Source: Nocardioides litoris
GTDB lineage: Bacteria; Actinomycetota; Actinomycetes; Propionibacteriales; Nocardioidaceae
NCBI RefSeq assembly: GCF_006346315.1
Contig: NZ_VDMR01000001.1
Span: forward strand, 1,612,001-1,676,000
Length of the DNA stretch: 64,000 nt
Direction of reading: 5' to 3'
Shown: piece by piece, positions 19,630 through 29,080 of the stretch
Layout of the letters: every line of letters starts with the position of its first letter
How positions within the stretch are numbered: position 1 is the stretch's first letter
Position numbers and translations under genes: made by a program
The notes under the pieces: generated by a model
What the model was told of the DNA's origin: nothing
Database searches by the model: none
The model's input: the letters and a program-made list of their open reading frames with translations, nothing else

Positions 19630-21144
19630 ATGAGCCAGACCCCCACGCCCGACGAGCAGCCCGGTGACGCCGACGACCGGCTCCGCACGCCCGACGAGGT
19701 CGCCGAGCGGACCCGCGAGCGCGACCCGCTGAACGACCCCCTCGTCGACCCCCTCAGCGACCCGCTCGGTGCGCCCGCCCCGGCCACCTGGGAGCTCGAC
19801 CCGCCGGCCGAGCCCGTCGGTCCGTCGTCGGGGGCGGAGGGCACCGATCCCTGGGGCCGCCTCGACGACCCGCTCCTCGACCCGGTGCCGGGCTTCGTCG
19901 AGCCCCCGCCCGGCCTGGTGACCCCACCCGCCGGGCCGCCGCCCGGCGTCGCCCCGCCGGCCGGGCCCCCACCGAGCAGCCCGCCCAGCAGCCCACCGAG
20001 CAGCCCGCCGCCGTCCTACGCCGTGCCCCCGGCCGGCCCGCCCGCGGCGCCTCCGAGCGGACCGCCCGTCGGTCCGCCGGCGAGCCCGCCGCCGGCGTAC
20101 CCGCCCGTCGCCGCCGCCCCGCCCCAGCAGGCACCCGCGCAGGGGCCGCAGCAGGCGGCCCCGCCGGCTCCGACGCAGGCCCCCGCGCCGGCCCAGGAGC
20201 CCAAGCGCTTCATGACGGCCACCGACTTCCTCGACCGTCGCGACGGCCAGCGCGAGCAGGGCCCGGCGACGTGGGGCTGGCGCGGCCGCGTCCGCCGCTG
20301 GTCCGGTGGGCTGGTCAAGCCGGCGATGGGTCCGAAGGAGCAGGCCTACGAGCGCGACCGCGCGATCATCCAGCGCGACTTCGACGGCCCGCGCACGATC
20401 GCCTTCATCAACCCCAAGGGCGGCGCGGCCAAGACGACCGGCGTGCTGGCCGCGGGCTACACGTTCGGCACCGTCCGCGGCGGCGGCGTCATCGCCTGGG
20501 ACAACAACGAGACCCGCGGCACCCTCGGCATCCGCGGCACCCGCGGCGCCCACCGCAACACGACCCGCGAGCTGCTCGAGGACCTCGACCGCTTCCGCAC
20601 CGTCGACCAGTCGCGCATCGGCGACCTGGGCTCGTTCGTGCGCACCCAGGGCGACGCCCACTTCGACGTGCTCGCCTCCGACGAGCGGCCCGACGTCACC
20701 GGCATGATCAAGGCCGACGACTTCCGCGAGGTCCACAAGCTGCTGGAGCGCTTCTACCGGATCATCCTCGTCGACACCGGCAACAACATGCGCGCCGAGA
20801 ACTGGCTGGCCGCCGCCGAGGCCGCCGACCTGCTCGTCGTCACCAGCACCGTGCGCGAGGACACCGGCTACAGCGGGCTGTGGATGCTCGACGCGCTGCA
20901 GGACGCCGGCCTCGACAACCTCAAGTACAAGTGCGTCACCGTGCTGTCGGACCCCTCGCCGCAGGTCGACCAGAAGCTGGCCGCCGACCTCGTCCAGGTC
21001 TACGAGCAGCGCACCCGCGGCGTGCACCGGGTGCCGTACGACGCCGCGCTGGTCGCGGGCGGCGTGGTGCCCTACAGCCAGCTCTCGGAGGAGACCCGGA
21101 TGTCGTGGCTGCGCGCCTGCGCGGCCATGGCCGACGCCCTCTGA
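19630..21144 (+). CDS. MinD/ParA-type ATPase with long proline-rich N-terminus (EspI-like)
   Basis: 504 aa. Residues 1 to about 190 are low-complexity Pro/Ser/Gly/Ala repeats with an acidic beginning containing the motif DPLxDPL. A basic linker follows (RGRVRRWSGG), then a MinD-like domain with deviant Walker A INPKGGAAKTT (about residues 257-267), VDTGNNMRAENW as the switch region and a C-terminal helix pair. This architecture matches EspI-type proteins linked to type VII secretion in mycobacteria and similar actinobacterial proteins. No esx or ecc genes are nearby, so a secretion role is only inferred. The polyproline stretches would depend on EF-P, encoded 3 kb upstream. Confidence 0.85.
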   Translation: MSQTPTPDEQPGDADDRLRTPDEVAERTRERDPLNDPLVDPLSDPLGAPAPATWELDPPAEPVGPSSGAEGTDPWGRLDDPLLDPVPGFVEPPPGLVTPPAGPPPGVAPPAGPPPSSPPSSPPSSPPPSYAVPPAGPPAAPPSGPPVGPPASPPPAYPPVAAAPPQQAPAQGPQQAAPPAPTQAPAPAQEPKRFMTATDFLDRRDGQREQGPATWGWRGRVRRWSGGLVKPAMGPKEQAYERDRAIIQRDFDGPRTIAFINPKGGAAKTTGVLAAGYTFGTVRGGGVIAWDNNETRGTLGIRGTRGAHRNTTRELLEDLDRFRTVDQSRIGDLGSFVRTQGDAHFDVLASDERPDVTGMIKADDFREVHKLLERFYRIILVDTGNNMRAENWLAAAEAADLLVVTSTVREDTGYSGLWMLDALQDAGLDNLKYKCVTVLSDPSPQVDQKLAADLVQVYEQRTRGVHRVPYDAALVAGGVVPYSQLSEETRMSWLRACAAMADAL

Positions 21145-21181
21145 GCGGAATCCTCGGCGCGCCGGCGCCGTTGTGACCTCC

Positions 21182-22186
21182 ATGCGAGCAGTCGTCTACT
21201 CCGAGAACGGTCCGTCCTCCGTCCTGCGGCTCGAGGAGCTGCCCGACCCCACGCCGGGGCCCGGCGAGGTGGTCGTGCGTCTGGTCCGCGCGGGGGTCAA
21301 CCCGACGGACTGGAAGTTCCGGGCCGGGATGATGCCCAAGGCCCACGAGGTCGTGGCGCCGGGCCAGGACGGCGCCGGGACGGTGGAGGCCGTCGGTGAC
21401 GGCGTCACCGGTCTCACCGTCGGCGACCGGGTGTGGCTGCGCATGGTGCAGCACGGTCGCCCCATCGGCACGGCGAGCGAGCTCGTCGTCGTCCCGGCCG
21501 AGCTGGCCGCGCCGCTGCCCGACGACGCGTCGTACGACCTCGGTGCGGCGCTGGGCGTGCCCGCCGTGACCGCTCACCGGGCGCTGACGCTCGACGAGCG
21601 CCGCCTCGAGCCCGGGTCGTACGCCGGCCGGACGGTGCTCGTGCAGGGTGGGGCCGGCGCGGTCGGCAACGCCGCGATCCAGCTGGCCGTGTGGGCCGGG
21701 GCCACCGTGGTCACCACGGTCAGCAGCGACGAGAAGGCCGCCCTCGCCCGCGCCGCCGGCGCCCACCACGTCGTCGACTACAAGCGTGAGGACGTCGTGG
21801 CCCGGGTGCTCGAGGTGGCGCCCGACGGCGTCGACCTCGTCGTCGAGGTCGCCCCGGCGGTCAACCTCGCGCAGGACCTCGAGCTGGTCGCCCAGGGCGC
21901 CACGATCGCCTTCTACGCCAACGACGGCGGCGACGAGGCCACGCTCCCGCTGCGCCCGAGCTTCTCCAAGAACCTGCGACTGCAGGGCGTGCTGCTCTAC
22001 ACCGTCCCCGCCGAGCGGCTGCAGGCCGCGGCCGACGACGTCACCGCCGCCGTGGCCGCGGGTGCGCTGCGGGCAGGGGAGGACGCCGGCGTGCCGCTGC
22101 ACCACTTCCCGCTCGCCGAGACCGCGGCCGCGCACGACGCGGTCGAGGGCGGCGCGGTCGGCAAGGTGCTCATCGACCTCGCCTGA
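21182..22186 (+). CDS. NADPH:quinone reductase-like (zinc-free MDR) oxidoreductase
   Basis: Medium-chain dehydrogenase/reductase, 334 aa. The GroES-like domain contains GVNPTDWKFRAG and GQDGAGTVEAVGDGVTGLTVGD. The NADPH-binding fold shows VQGGAGAVGNAAIQLA. No structural or catalytic zinc cysteines are visible, which places it with the quinone oxidoreductase (zeta-crystallin) branch. The ATG at 21182 is preferred over a GTG three codons upstream. It stands as a single gene facing a minus-strand pair. Confidence 0.88.
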   Translation: MRAVVYSENGPSSVLRLEELPDPTPGPGEVVVRLVRAGVNPTDWKFRAGMMPKAHEVVAPGQDGAGTVEAVGDGVTGLTVGDRVWLRMVQHGRPIGTASELVVVPAELAAPLPDDASYDLGAALGVPAVTAHRALTLDERRLEPGSYAGRTVLVQGGAGAVGNAAIQLAVWAGATVVTTVSSDEKAALARAAGAHHVVDYKREDVVARVLEVAPDGVDLVVEVAPAVNLAQDLELVAQGATIAFYANDGGDEATLPLRPSFSKNLRLQGVLLYTVPAERLQAAADDVTAAVAAGALRAGEDAGVPLHHFPLAETAAAHDAVEGGAVGKVLIDLA

Positions 22187-22208
22187 CGGCGGGCTCCGGG
22201 TCGAGGAC

Positions 22209-22619
22209 TCAGTCGTCCTTGTGGGCACCCCACCCGTGCCAGCGCTCGACGACGATCCGGGCGCTGGTGCGCGGGCTCTCCTGGTCGGGGTAGTCGCTGC
22301 CCCGGTAGTGGCGGCTGAGCCGGTTGATGTCGGCGAGACCCTCGTCGGCGGTCAGGCCGTCGATGCGGCCGACGATCGAGACGTGGGTGTACCAGTCGTC
22401 GGCGTCGGTCACGGTCAGCGCGATCCGGGGGTCGCGGCGCAGGTGCTTGAGACGGACACGGGTGTCGTCCATGTTGACCAGGATGCGGTCGTCGTCCTCG
22501 AGCAGGTACCACGTCGCGACGCTCACGGGCGCGCCGTCGGAGCGGAGGGTCGCGACCACCGAGGGGTTGGGCTTGCGGAGCATCGCGCGGACGTCGTCGG
22601 GGAAGGGCAGGTCGGCCAT
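22209..22619 (-). CDS. PPOX-class F420-dependent oxidoreductase
   Basis: Split-barrel flavin/F420-binding protein, 136 aa. The sequence runs FPDDVRAMLRKPNPSVVATLRSDGAPVSVATWY, then DRILVNMDDTRVRLKHLRRDPRIALTV, a pattern typical of actinobacterial PPOX/F420 reductases. The natural substrate is unknown. The ATG is supported by a -10 box 7 bases upstream. It ends 22 bases from the convergent quinone reductase gene. Confidence 0.88.
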   Translation of the reverse strand: MADLPFPDDVRAMLRKPNPSVVATLRSDGAPVSVATWYLLEDDDRILVNMDDTRVRLKHLRRDPRIALTVTDADDWYTHVSIVGRIDGLTADEGLADINRLSRHYRGSDYPDQESPRTSARIVVERWHGWGAHKDD

Positions 22620-22626
22620 GACCCCC

Positions 22627-22632
22627 AACCTA
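22627..22632 (-). promoter_or_regulatory. Candidate leaderless -10 box, minus strand
   Basis: On the minus strand this reads TAGGTT and ends 7 bases before the ATG of the F420-dependent oxidoreductase, with no ribosome site between. It lies in the 20-base gap between two minus-strand genes, so the downstream gene can be transcribed alone. Confidence 0.5.
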
Positions 22633-22639
22633 CAGAGGC

Positions 22640-23530
22640 TCAGGACCCGCCCAGCAGACCCCGACGGGCGTCCTCGAGACCCTTCTCGTCGCCCGCGGCG
22701 CCGGTCCCGGTGACGTCGCCCGTGGCGACCCGGCGGGCGAAGTAGTCGGCCTGCACCGCCCACCGGAAGCGCAGCATGGTCGCCAGGTGCGGCAGGTCGG
22801 GTGCCGCCGCGCCGCCCGCCCCGGCGTACGACGCCACCAGGGGCTCCGCGGCGTCGAGCCCGCCGAGGTACATCACGGCCGAGACGACGTCGTACAGGAG
22901 CGGGCCGGCCAGCGCGCTGGCCCAGTCGATGAGGGCGGTCGACCCGTCGGCGCAGCGCAGGAAGGCCTCGGGCGCCGGGTCGCCGTGGGCCACGCCCGTC
23001 ACGAGGGGCCCGAGAGCCTCCACCGCGGCGAGGGCACCGACCACCGCGGCCCGCAGGTCGGCCTGGTCGGGGCGGTCGGCGAGGTGCGGTCCGTCGGGCT
23101 CGACCCAGGGCCAGCGCAGGCCGAGGACCAGGTCCTGGCCGGCGGTCGCCGCGTGCACCCGGGCGAGCGTGGCGCCCACGACAGCCGCGTCGTCGGGTCC
23201 CGACCCGTCGAGGGGCTCGCCCTCCACGCGGTGGAGCAGCACCATCGAGCCGCCCTCGACCAGCAGCACCCGGTCACCGCCGACCATCTCGAGCGGCGCG
23301 CCGGTCGCCACCCCGGAGGTCTCCGCGAGCGCCGCGGCCGCGACCCCGGCGGCCAGGGAGCCGACGGCGTCGTCGGCGACCCACTTCGCGACGTACCGAC
23401 GGGTCGACGGGCCGACGTCGGTGGTCACCCACCACGTGCGGCTGTCCATGCCGGCCGTCGGGCCCTCGTGGGGCTCGAGGACCGTGTCGACCAGTCCCCA
23501 GCGCTCGCGCAGCACGGCCTCGACGTCCAC
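22640..23530 (-). CDS. Aminoglycoside phosphotransferase-fold protein with altered active site
   Basis: 296 aa, APH/choline kinase-like. The start of the C-lobe is clear: VAHGDPAPEAFLR and, 14 residues later, LIDWASALAGPLLYDVV. In the usual HGDLHPGN motif the Asn binds metal; here the matching position is Ala (HGDPAPEA), although both catalytic Asp residues remain. The activity is therefore uncertain and resistance should not be assumed. The GTG start at 23530 is supported by a minus-strand -10 box (TATCGT) 7 bases upstream, which overlaps the pyrR promoter. Confidence 0.75.
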   Translation of the reverse strand: MDVEAVLRERWGLVDTVLEPHEGPTAGMDSRTWWVTTDVGPSTRRYVAKWVADDAVGSLAAGVAAAALAETSGVATGAPLEMVGGDRVLLVEGGSMVLLHRVEGEPLDGSGPDDAAVVGATLARVHAATAGQDLVLGLRWPWVEPDGPHLADRPDQADLRAAVVGALAAVEALGPLVTGVAHGDPAPEAFLRCADGSTALIDWASALAGPLLYDVVSAVMYLGGLDAAEPLVASYAGAGGAAAPDLPHLATMLRFRWAVQADYFARRVATGDVTGTGAAGDEKGLEDARRGLLGGS

Positions 23531-23537
23531 GGGACGC

Positions 23538-23547
23538 ACGATAGGGT
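23538..23547. promoter_or_regulatory. Overlapping divergent -10 boxes (APH-fold gene and pyrR)
   Basis: Plus strand: TAGGGT at 23542-23547 serves the pyrR leader. Minus strand: TATCGT at 23543-23538 lies 7 bases from the GTG of the APH-fold gene. The two hexamers share bases 23542-23543, so RNA polymerase should not open both directions at once. Confidence 0.5.
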
Positions 23548-23560
23548 CGGGCCGATCGAC

Positions 23561-24168
<608 letters not shown>

Positions 24169-24169
<1 letters not shown>

Positions 24170-25101
24170 TGCGCAAGCACCTGCTCTCCATCGACGACGT
24201 CAGCGCCGACGACGCCGCCACCCTGTTCGCGACCGCGGCCGAGATGCACGACGTGCAGCGCCGCCAGGTCAAGAAGCTGCCCGCGCTGCGCGGCCGCACG
24301 GTCATCAACCTGTTCTTCGAGGACTCCACCCGCACCCGGTCGAGCTTCGAGATCGCCGGCAAGTGGCTCAGTGCCGACACCATCAACATCACCGGCAAGG
24401 GCAGCTCGGCCAGCAAGGGCGAGAGCCTGCGCGACACCGTGCTCACCATCGCCGCGATGGGCGTCGACGCCCTCGTCATGCGCCACCCGGCCAGCGGGGC
24501 CGCGCTGCAGGTCAGCCAGTGGGTCGACGCGGCCGTGCTCAACGCCGGCGACGGCACCCACGAGCACCCCTCGCAGGCGCTGCTCGACGCCTACACGCTC
24601 CAGCAGCGGCTCGGCTCCCTCGAGGGCCGGCACGTCGCCGTCGTCGGCGACCTCACCCACAGCCGGGTCTTCCGCAGCAACGTCAAGCTGCTCACCAAGC
24701 TGGGCGCCCAGGTGACCGTCGTCGCCCCGCCCACCCTGATGCCCAGCGGCGTCGGCGCCTGGTCGGCCGCGGCCGGGTTCGCGACGTCGTACGACCTCGA
24801 CGAGGTGCTGCCGAAGGCCGACGCGGTGATGATGCTGCGGGTCCAGCGGGAGCGGATGAGCGGCGGGTACTTCCCCAGCGCCCGGGAGTACACCGTCGGC
24901 TACGGCCTGACCCGCGACCGGCTGCGGCTGCTCGGACCCGACGTGCCGATCTGCCACCCCGGCCCGATGAACCGCGGCCTCGAGATCGCCGCCGACGCCG
25001 CCGACGCGGCCCAGTCCGTCGTGCTCGACCAGGTCTCGGCCGGCGTCGCGGTGCGGATGGCCATCCTCTACCACCTGCTCGCCGGCGAGGAGACCGACTG
25101 A
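24169..25101 (+). CDS. pyrB: Aspartate carbamoyltransferase catalytic subunit
   Basis: Forms carbamoyl-aspartate from carbamoyl phosphate and aspartate; 310 aa, the usual length. Carbamoyl phosphate site [12 protein letters not shown], the [11 protein letters not shown] loop, [12 protein letters not shown] and the C-terminal [11 protein letters not shown] are present. No pyrI regulatory subunit is nearby. The start is in a TGATG overlap with pyrR and the stop overlaps pyrC. Confidence 0.97.
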
Positions 25102-26396
25102 TGAGCGAGACCATCCTGGTCCGGGGCGCCCGCCCGTACGGCGACGAGCCGGCTGACCTGCTGCTGCGCGACGGCGTGGTGGCCGAGGTCGGGCCCGGCC
25201 TGGACGCGCCGGCGGGGGCCCGGGTCGTCGACGCCGACGGCCTGGTCGCGCTGCCCGGGCTCGTCGACCTGCACACCCACCTGCGCGAGCCCGGCCGGGA
25301 GGACGCCGAGACCGTGCTCACCGGGTCGCGGGCGGCCGCGGTGGGCGGGTTCACCGCGGTCCTGGCCATGGCCAACACCTCGCCCGTCACCGACACCGCC
25401 GAGGCCGCCGAGCGGGTGCACGACCTGGGCCGGACCGCCGGGCTCGTCGACGTGCACCCGGTCGGGGCGGTCACCCGCGGCCTGGCGGGGGAGGAGCTCG
25501 CCGAGCTCGGGCTCATGCACCGCTCCCGGGCGCGAGTCTCGGTCTTCTCCGACGACGGCCGGTGCGTGGCCGACGCCCGCGTGATGCGGCGTGCGCTGGA
25601 GTACGTCAGGGCGTTCGGTGGCGTCGTCTCCCAGCACGCCCAGGACCCCTCCCTGGCCGGTCCGGCGTCGTGCTGCCACGAGGGCGAGCTGTCCGGCCGC
25701 CTCGGCCTGCCCGGCTGGCCCGGCGTCGCCGAGGAGGTCGTCGTGGCCCGTGACGTCATGCTGGCCCGGCACACCGGCTCCCGCGTGCACGTCGCGCACG
25801 CCTCGACCGCCGGCACCGTGGAGGTGCTGCGTTGGGCCAAGGGCCTCGGCATCGACGTCACCGCCGAGGTCACCCCGCACCACCTGCTCCTCACCACCGA
25901 CCTGCTCGAGGGCTACGACCCGACCTACAAGGTCAACCCGCCGCTGCGGCCGCAGGAGGACGTCGAGGCGCTCCGCGCGGCGCTGGCCGACGGCACCATC
26001 GACGCCGTGGCCACCGACCACGCTCCGCACGCCCGGCACGACAAGGAGCACGCCTTCGTCGACGCGGCGTTCGGCATGCTCGGGCTCGAGACCGCGCTGC
26101 CGGTGGTGGCCCACGTGATGGTCGAGTCGGGCCTCATGGGCTGGGCCGACGTCGCCCGGGTGATGTCCACCGCGCCGGCCCGCATCGCCGGCCTCGACGA
26201 CCAGGGGCAGGGACTCGGGGTCGGGGCGCCGGCCAACGTCGTCCTCGTCGACCCCGCCACCCCGCTCGTCGTCGACCGCGACGCCTCGGTCTCGCTCTCG
26301 CGCAACAACCCCTGGCACGGCCGCACCCTCGGCGCGTCCGTCGTCGCGACGTTCCTGCGCGGCGTGCCCACGGTGCTCGACGGGACGCTGGCCTGA
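25101..26396 (+). CDS. pyrC: Dihydroorotase
   Basis: Zinc amidohydrolase closing carbamoyl-aspartate to dihydroorotate; 431 aa, class I length. Metal ligands are seen in DLHTHLREPG near the N-terminus and ATDHAPHARHDKE near residue 310. KVNPPLRPQED is a typical substrate-loop motif. It is the last gene of the first pyr operon. A repeat hairpin begins 25 bases after the stop. Confidence 0.97.
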   Translation: MSETILVRGARPYGDEPADLLLRDGVVAEVGPGLDAPAGARVVDADGLVALPGLVDLHTHLREPGREDAETVLTGSRAAAVGGFTAVLAMANTSPVTDTAEAAERVHDLGRTAGLVDVHPVGAVTRGLAGEELAELGLMHRSRARVSVFSDDGRCVADARVMRRALEYVRAFGGVVSQHAQDPSLAGPASCCHEGELSGRLGLPGWPGVAEEVVVARDVMLARHTGSRVHVAHASTAGTVEVLRWAKGLGIDVTAEVTPHHLLLTTDLLEGYDPTYKVNPPLRPQEDVEALRAALADGTIDAVATDHAPHARHDKEHAFVDAAFGMLGLETALPVVAHVMVESGLMGWADVARVMSTAPARIAGLDDQGQGLGVGAPANVVLVDPATPLVVDRDASVSLSRNNPWHGRTLGASVVATFLRGVPTVLDGTLA

Positions 26397-26420
26397 CGGT
26401 GGCTGCGGTCCTGGCAGATT

Positions 26421-26482
26421 CTCCGGTGAACCGGAGGATCTCCCACTCCTGACGGGGAACTCCCCACCAGGAGTGGGAGATC
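26421..26482. repeat. Interspersed hairpin repeat B, copy after pyrC
   Basis: Two adjacent hairpins. The first, 26421-26436, is CTCCGGT-ga-ACCGGAG. The second pairs GATCTCCCACTCCTG (26437-26451) perfectly with 26468-26482, with an inner GGGGA/TCCCC stem. Related units occur at 37292-37337 and 55256-55386. All three follow the last gene of an operon. No T-run follows. Confidence 0.88.
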
Positions 26483-26523
26483 GGTACCCGGAGTCGGCGC
26501 CCCCGGCTGGCGGCGGCCGGGAC

Positions 26524-26529
26524 TAGGTT
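26524..26529 (+). promoter_or_regulatory. Candidate leaderless -10 box for hrpB
   Basis: TAGGTT ends 7 bases before GTG at 26537. It supports that codon over the TTG at 26528, which lies partly inside the box. Confidence 0.5.
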
Positions 26530-26536
26530 GACGGAC

Positions 26537-29014
26537 GTGGTGGACGACCGGGGCGCGGCGCTGCAGCGCCTGCTGGCCGATCCGCCCGACCTGCCCGTCG
26601 CCGCGGGCCTCGACCCCCTCGCCGACGCCGTACGACGACGGGGCGCGGCGGTCGTGCAGGCGCCACCGGGCTCGGGCAAGACGACGCTGGTCCCGCCGGC
26701 CGTGGTGCTCGCGGCGGGTGGGGGTCGGGTGGTGGTGACGCAGCCCCGGCGGATCGCGGCCCGGGCCGCCGCGGTCCGGCTGGCGCAGCTGCTCGGCGAG
26801 CCCGTCGGCCGCACGGCCGGCTACACCGTCCGCGGCGACCGGCGGGCCGGCGACGACACCCTGGTCGAGATGGTCACCCCCGGGGTGCTGCTGCGCCGGC
26901 TCCAGCGCGACCCCGACCTCCCGGGGGTCGCCGCGGTGGTCCTCGACGAGGTGCACGAGCGGGCATTGGACTCCGACCTGGTGCTCGCGCTCCTGGTCGA
27001 CGTGCGGCGGCACCTGCGCGAGGACCTCCGGCTCGTGGCGATGTCGGCGACGCTGGAGGCGGAGCGGTTCGCTGCGCTCCTCGACGACGCGCCGGTCGTC
27101 ACCGTCCCGGGGGCGCTGCACCCGGTCGAGCGCCGGTGGGCTCCGCCGCCCCCCGGCGTCCTGGCCCGCGACGACCGCGGGGTGACGCCGGCGTTCCTCG
27201 ACCACGTGGCCGCCACGGTCCGCCGGGCCCTGGCCGAGCAGCCGGGCGACGTGCTCGTGTTCGTGCCCGGGGTGGGGGAGGTCGGCCAGGTCGTCCGGCG
27301 CCTGCGGTCGACCGGCGGTCGCGGGGTCGACGTGCTCGAGCTGCACGGCCGCCTCGACGCGGCCGACCAGGACCGCGCCCTGACCGCCCCGACCGGCCGC
27401 CGCCGCGTCGTGGTGTCGACCAGCGTCGCCGAGTCCTCCCTCACCGTCCCCGGCGTCCGGTCCGTCGTCGACGCCGGGCTGGCCCGCCGCCCGCAGACCG
27501 ACCACCGGCGCGGCCTGGCCGGGCTCGTCACGACCCGGGTGAGCCGGGCTGCGGCCGACCAGCGGGCCGGCCGCGCCGGCCGCGAGGCGCCGGGCGCGGC
27601 CTACCGCTGCTGGTCCGAGGCCGACCACGCCCACCTGGCCGAGCACCCCGAGCCGGAGGTCGCCACGGCCGACCTCGCCGGGTTCGCCCTCGAGCTGGCC
27701 GTGTGGGGGAGCCCCGACGGGACGGACCTCGCCCTGCCCACCCCGCCGCCACACGCCGCCCTCGACACCGCCCGCGACACCCTGCTCGCCCTCGGCGCCG
27801 TCGACGACCACGGCGTCGTCACCGACCGCGGCCGAGCCATGGCCCGGGTGCCGGCCGACCCGCGGCTGGCCCGCGCCCTGCTCGACGGCGCCCCCCTCGT
27901 CGGTGCCCGCCGGGCCGCCCGGGTCGTGGCCCTGCTCGCCGAGGACGTGCGACCCCCCGGCGGAGACCTGGCCGCCGCCCTGCGGACGACGGGCCCGTGG
28001 CGCGAGACCGCCCGGCGGCTCGAGCGGCTCGTCCCGCCGACCGGGGGCGAGCCGGGACCGACCGACGACCAGGCCGTCGGTGTCGTCGTCGCCCTGGCCC
28101 ACCCGAGCCGACTGGCCCGGCTCCGCCGACCGGGCGGGACGGCGTACGCGACCGTCGGCGGCACCGGTGCCGTGCTCCCACCGGGCTCGCCGCTGCTCGG
28201 CACGCCGTGGCTCGCCGTCGCCGACGCCGACCGCCGCCCGGGGGATCGCGACGCCACCATCCGCAGTGCCGCGCCCGTCGACGAGGACTTCGCGCTGGAG
28301 GCCGCGGCGGCCCTCCTCGTCGAGGCCGACGAGGTCGCCTGGCGCGACGGCCGGGTCACCGCCCGGCGGGTCACCCGCCTCGGGGCGATCGAGCTGTCCG
28401 CGGCGCCCGTCGCGCACCCCGACCCGGCCGCCGTGGCTGGCGCCGTCGCCGACGCCCTGCGCCGCGACGGCCTGGGCGTGCTGCGCTGGACCGACGCGGC
28501 GACCTCGCTGCGGCAGCGGCTCGGCTTCCTGCACCGCACCCTGGGCGCTCCCTGGCCCGACGTCGGCGACGAGGCCCTGCTCGACCGGGCGCCCGAGTGG
28601 CTCGGCGGCCAGGACCCCCGCCGGGTCGACGTGCTGCAGGCCCTGCGCGGGCTCCTGCCCTGGCCCGCGGCCACCCGCCTCGACGAGCTCGCCCCCGAGC
28701 GGATCGCCGTGCCCAGCGGCTCGGCCGTCCGCGTCGACTACGCGGCGGACCCGCCCGTGCTCGCGGTCAAGGTGCAGGAGGTCTTCGGCCTGGCCGAGAC
28801 GCCCCGGCTGGCCGAGGGTCGTGTGCCGGTCGTGCTGCACCTGCTCTCGCCCGCGCGCCGGCCGGCCGCGGTGACCTCCGACCTGGCGTCGTTCTGGCGC
28901 ACCGGCTACCCCCAGGTCCGCGCCGACCTGCGTGGCCGCTACCCCAAGCACGCCTGGCCCGAGGACCCGCTGTCCGCGCCGCCGACGCGCGGCACCGCCC
29001 GGCTGCGCCGCTGA
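26537..29014 (+). CDS. hrpB: ATP-dependent RNA helicase HrpB-like (DEAH box)
   Basis: Superfamily 2 DEAH helicase, 825 aa, matching HrpB length. Motif I APPGSGKTTLVP, motif Ia TQPRRIAARAAAVRLA, motif II DEVHER, motif III SATLEAERF, motif V STSVAESSLTVPGV and motif VI DQRAGRAGREAPG are all visible. The HrpB C-terminal domain ends with the typical YPQVRADLRGRYPKHAWPEDP. The physiological role of HrpB is poorly defined. The gene separates the two halves of the pyr regulon and is flanked by a repeat B unit upstream and the carA promoter immediately downstream. Confidence 0.94.
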   Translation: MVDDRGAALQRLLADPPDLPVAAGLDPLADAVRRRGAAVVQAPPGSGKTTLVPPAVVLAAGGGRVVVTQPRRIAARAAAVRLAQLLGEPVGRTAGYTVRGDRRAGDDTLVEMVTPGVLLRRLQRDPDLPGVAAVVLDEVHERALDSDLVLALLVDVRRHLREDLRLVAMSATLEAERFAALLDDAPVVTVPGALHPVERRWAPPPPGVLARDDRGVTPAFLDHVAATVRRALAEQPGDVLVFVPGVGEVGQVVRRLRSTGGRGVDVLELHGRLDAADQDRALTAPTGRRRVVVSTSVAESSLTVPGVRSVVDAGLARRPQTDHRRGLAGLVTTRVSRAAADQRAGRAGREAPGAAYRCWSEADHAHLAEHPEPEVATADLAGFALELAVWGSPDGTDLALPTPPPHAALDTARDTLLALGAVDDHGVVTDRGRAMARVPADPRLARALLDGAPLVGARRAARVVALLAEDVRPPGGDLAAALRTTGPWRETARRLERLVPPTGGEPGPTDDQAVGVVVALAHPSRLARLRRPGGTAYATVGGTGAVLPPGSPLLGTPWLAVADADRRPGDRDATIRSAAPVDEDFALEAAAALLVEADEVAWRDGRVTARRVTRLGAIELSAAPVAHPDPAAVAGAVADALRRDGLGVLRWTDAATSLRQRLGFLHRTLGAPWPDVGDEALLDRAPEWLGGQDPRRVDVLQALRGLLPWPAATRLDELAPERIAVPSGSAVRVDYAADPPVLAVKVQEVFGLAETPRLAEGRVPVVLHLLSPARRPAAVTSDLASFWRTGYPQVRADLRGRYPKHAWPEDPLSAPPTRGTARLRR

Positions 29015-29020
29015 TAGGGT
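29015..29020 (+). promoter_or_regulatory. Candidate -10 box of the carA operon
   Basis: TAGGGT begins directly after the hrpB stop codon and lies 17 bases before the PyrR-type leader. The position and sequence match the TAGGGT before the pyrR leader at 23542-23547. Confidence 0.5.
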
Positions 29021-29037
29021 CTGACCCGGCTCGATCC

Positions 29038-29075
29038 ATCCTTTAAGCACCGTCCCGTGAGGCGGAGAAGGAGGT
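29038..29075 (+). promoter_or_regulatory. Second PyrR-binding leader hairpin, overlapping the carA ribosome site
   Basis: This element contains the same ATCCTTTAA box, the same CCGTC-CCGTGA-GGCGG hairpin and the same GAGAAGGAGGT ribosome-site segment as the pyrR leader. From the hairpin through the ribosome site (26 bases) the two are identical; they differ only in the 3-4 bases between box and hairpin. It should place carA-carB-pyrD-pyrF under the same PyrR control. Confidence 0.85.
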
Positions 29076-29080
29076 ACGGC

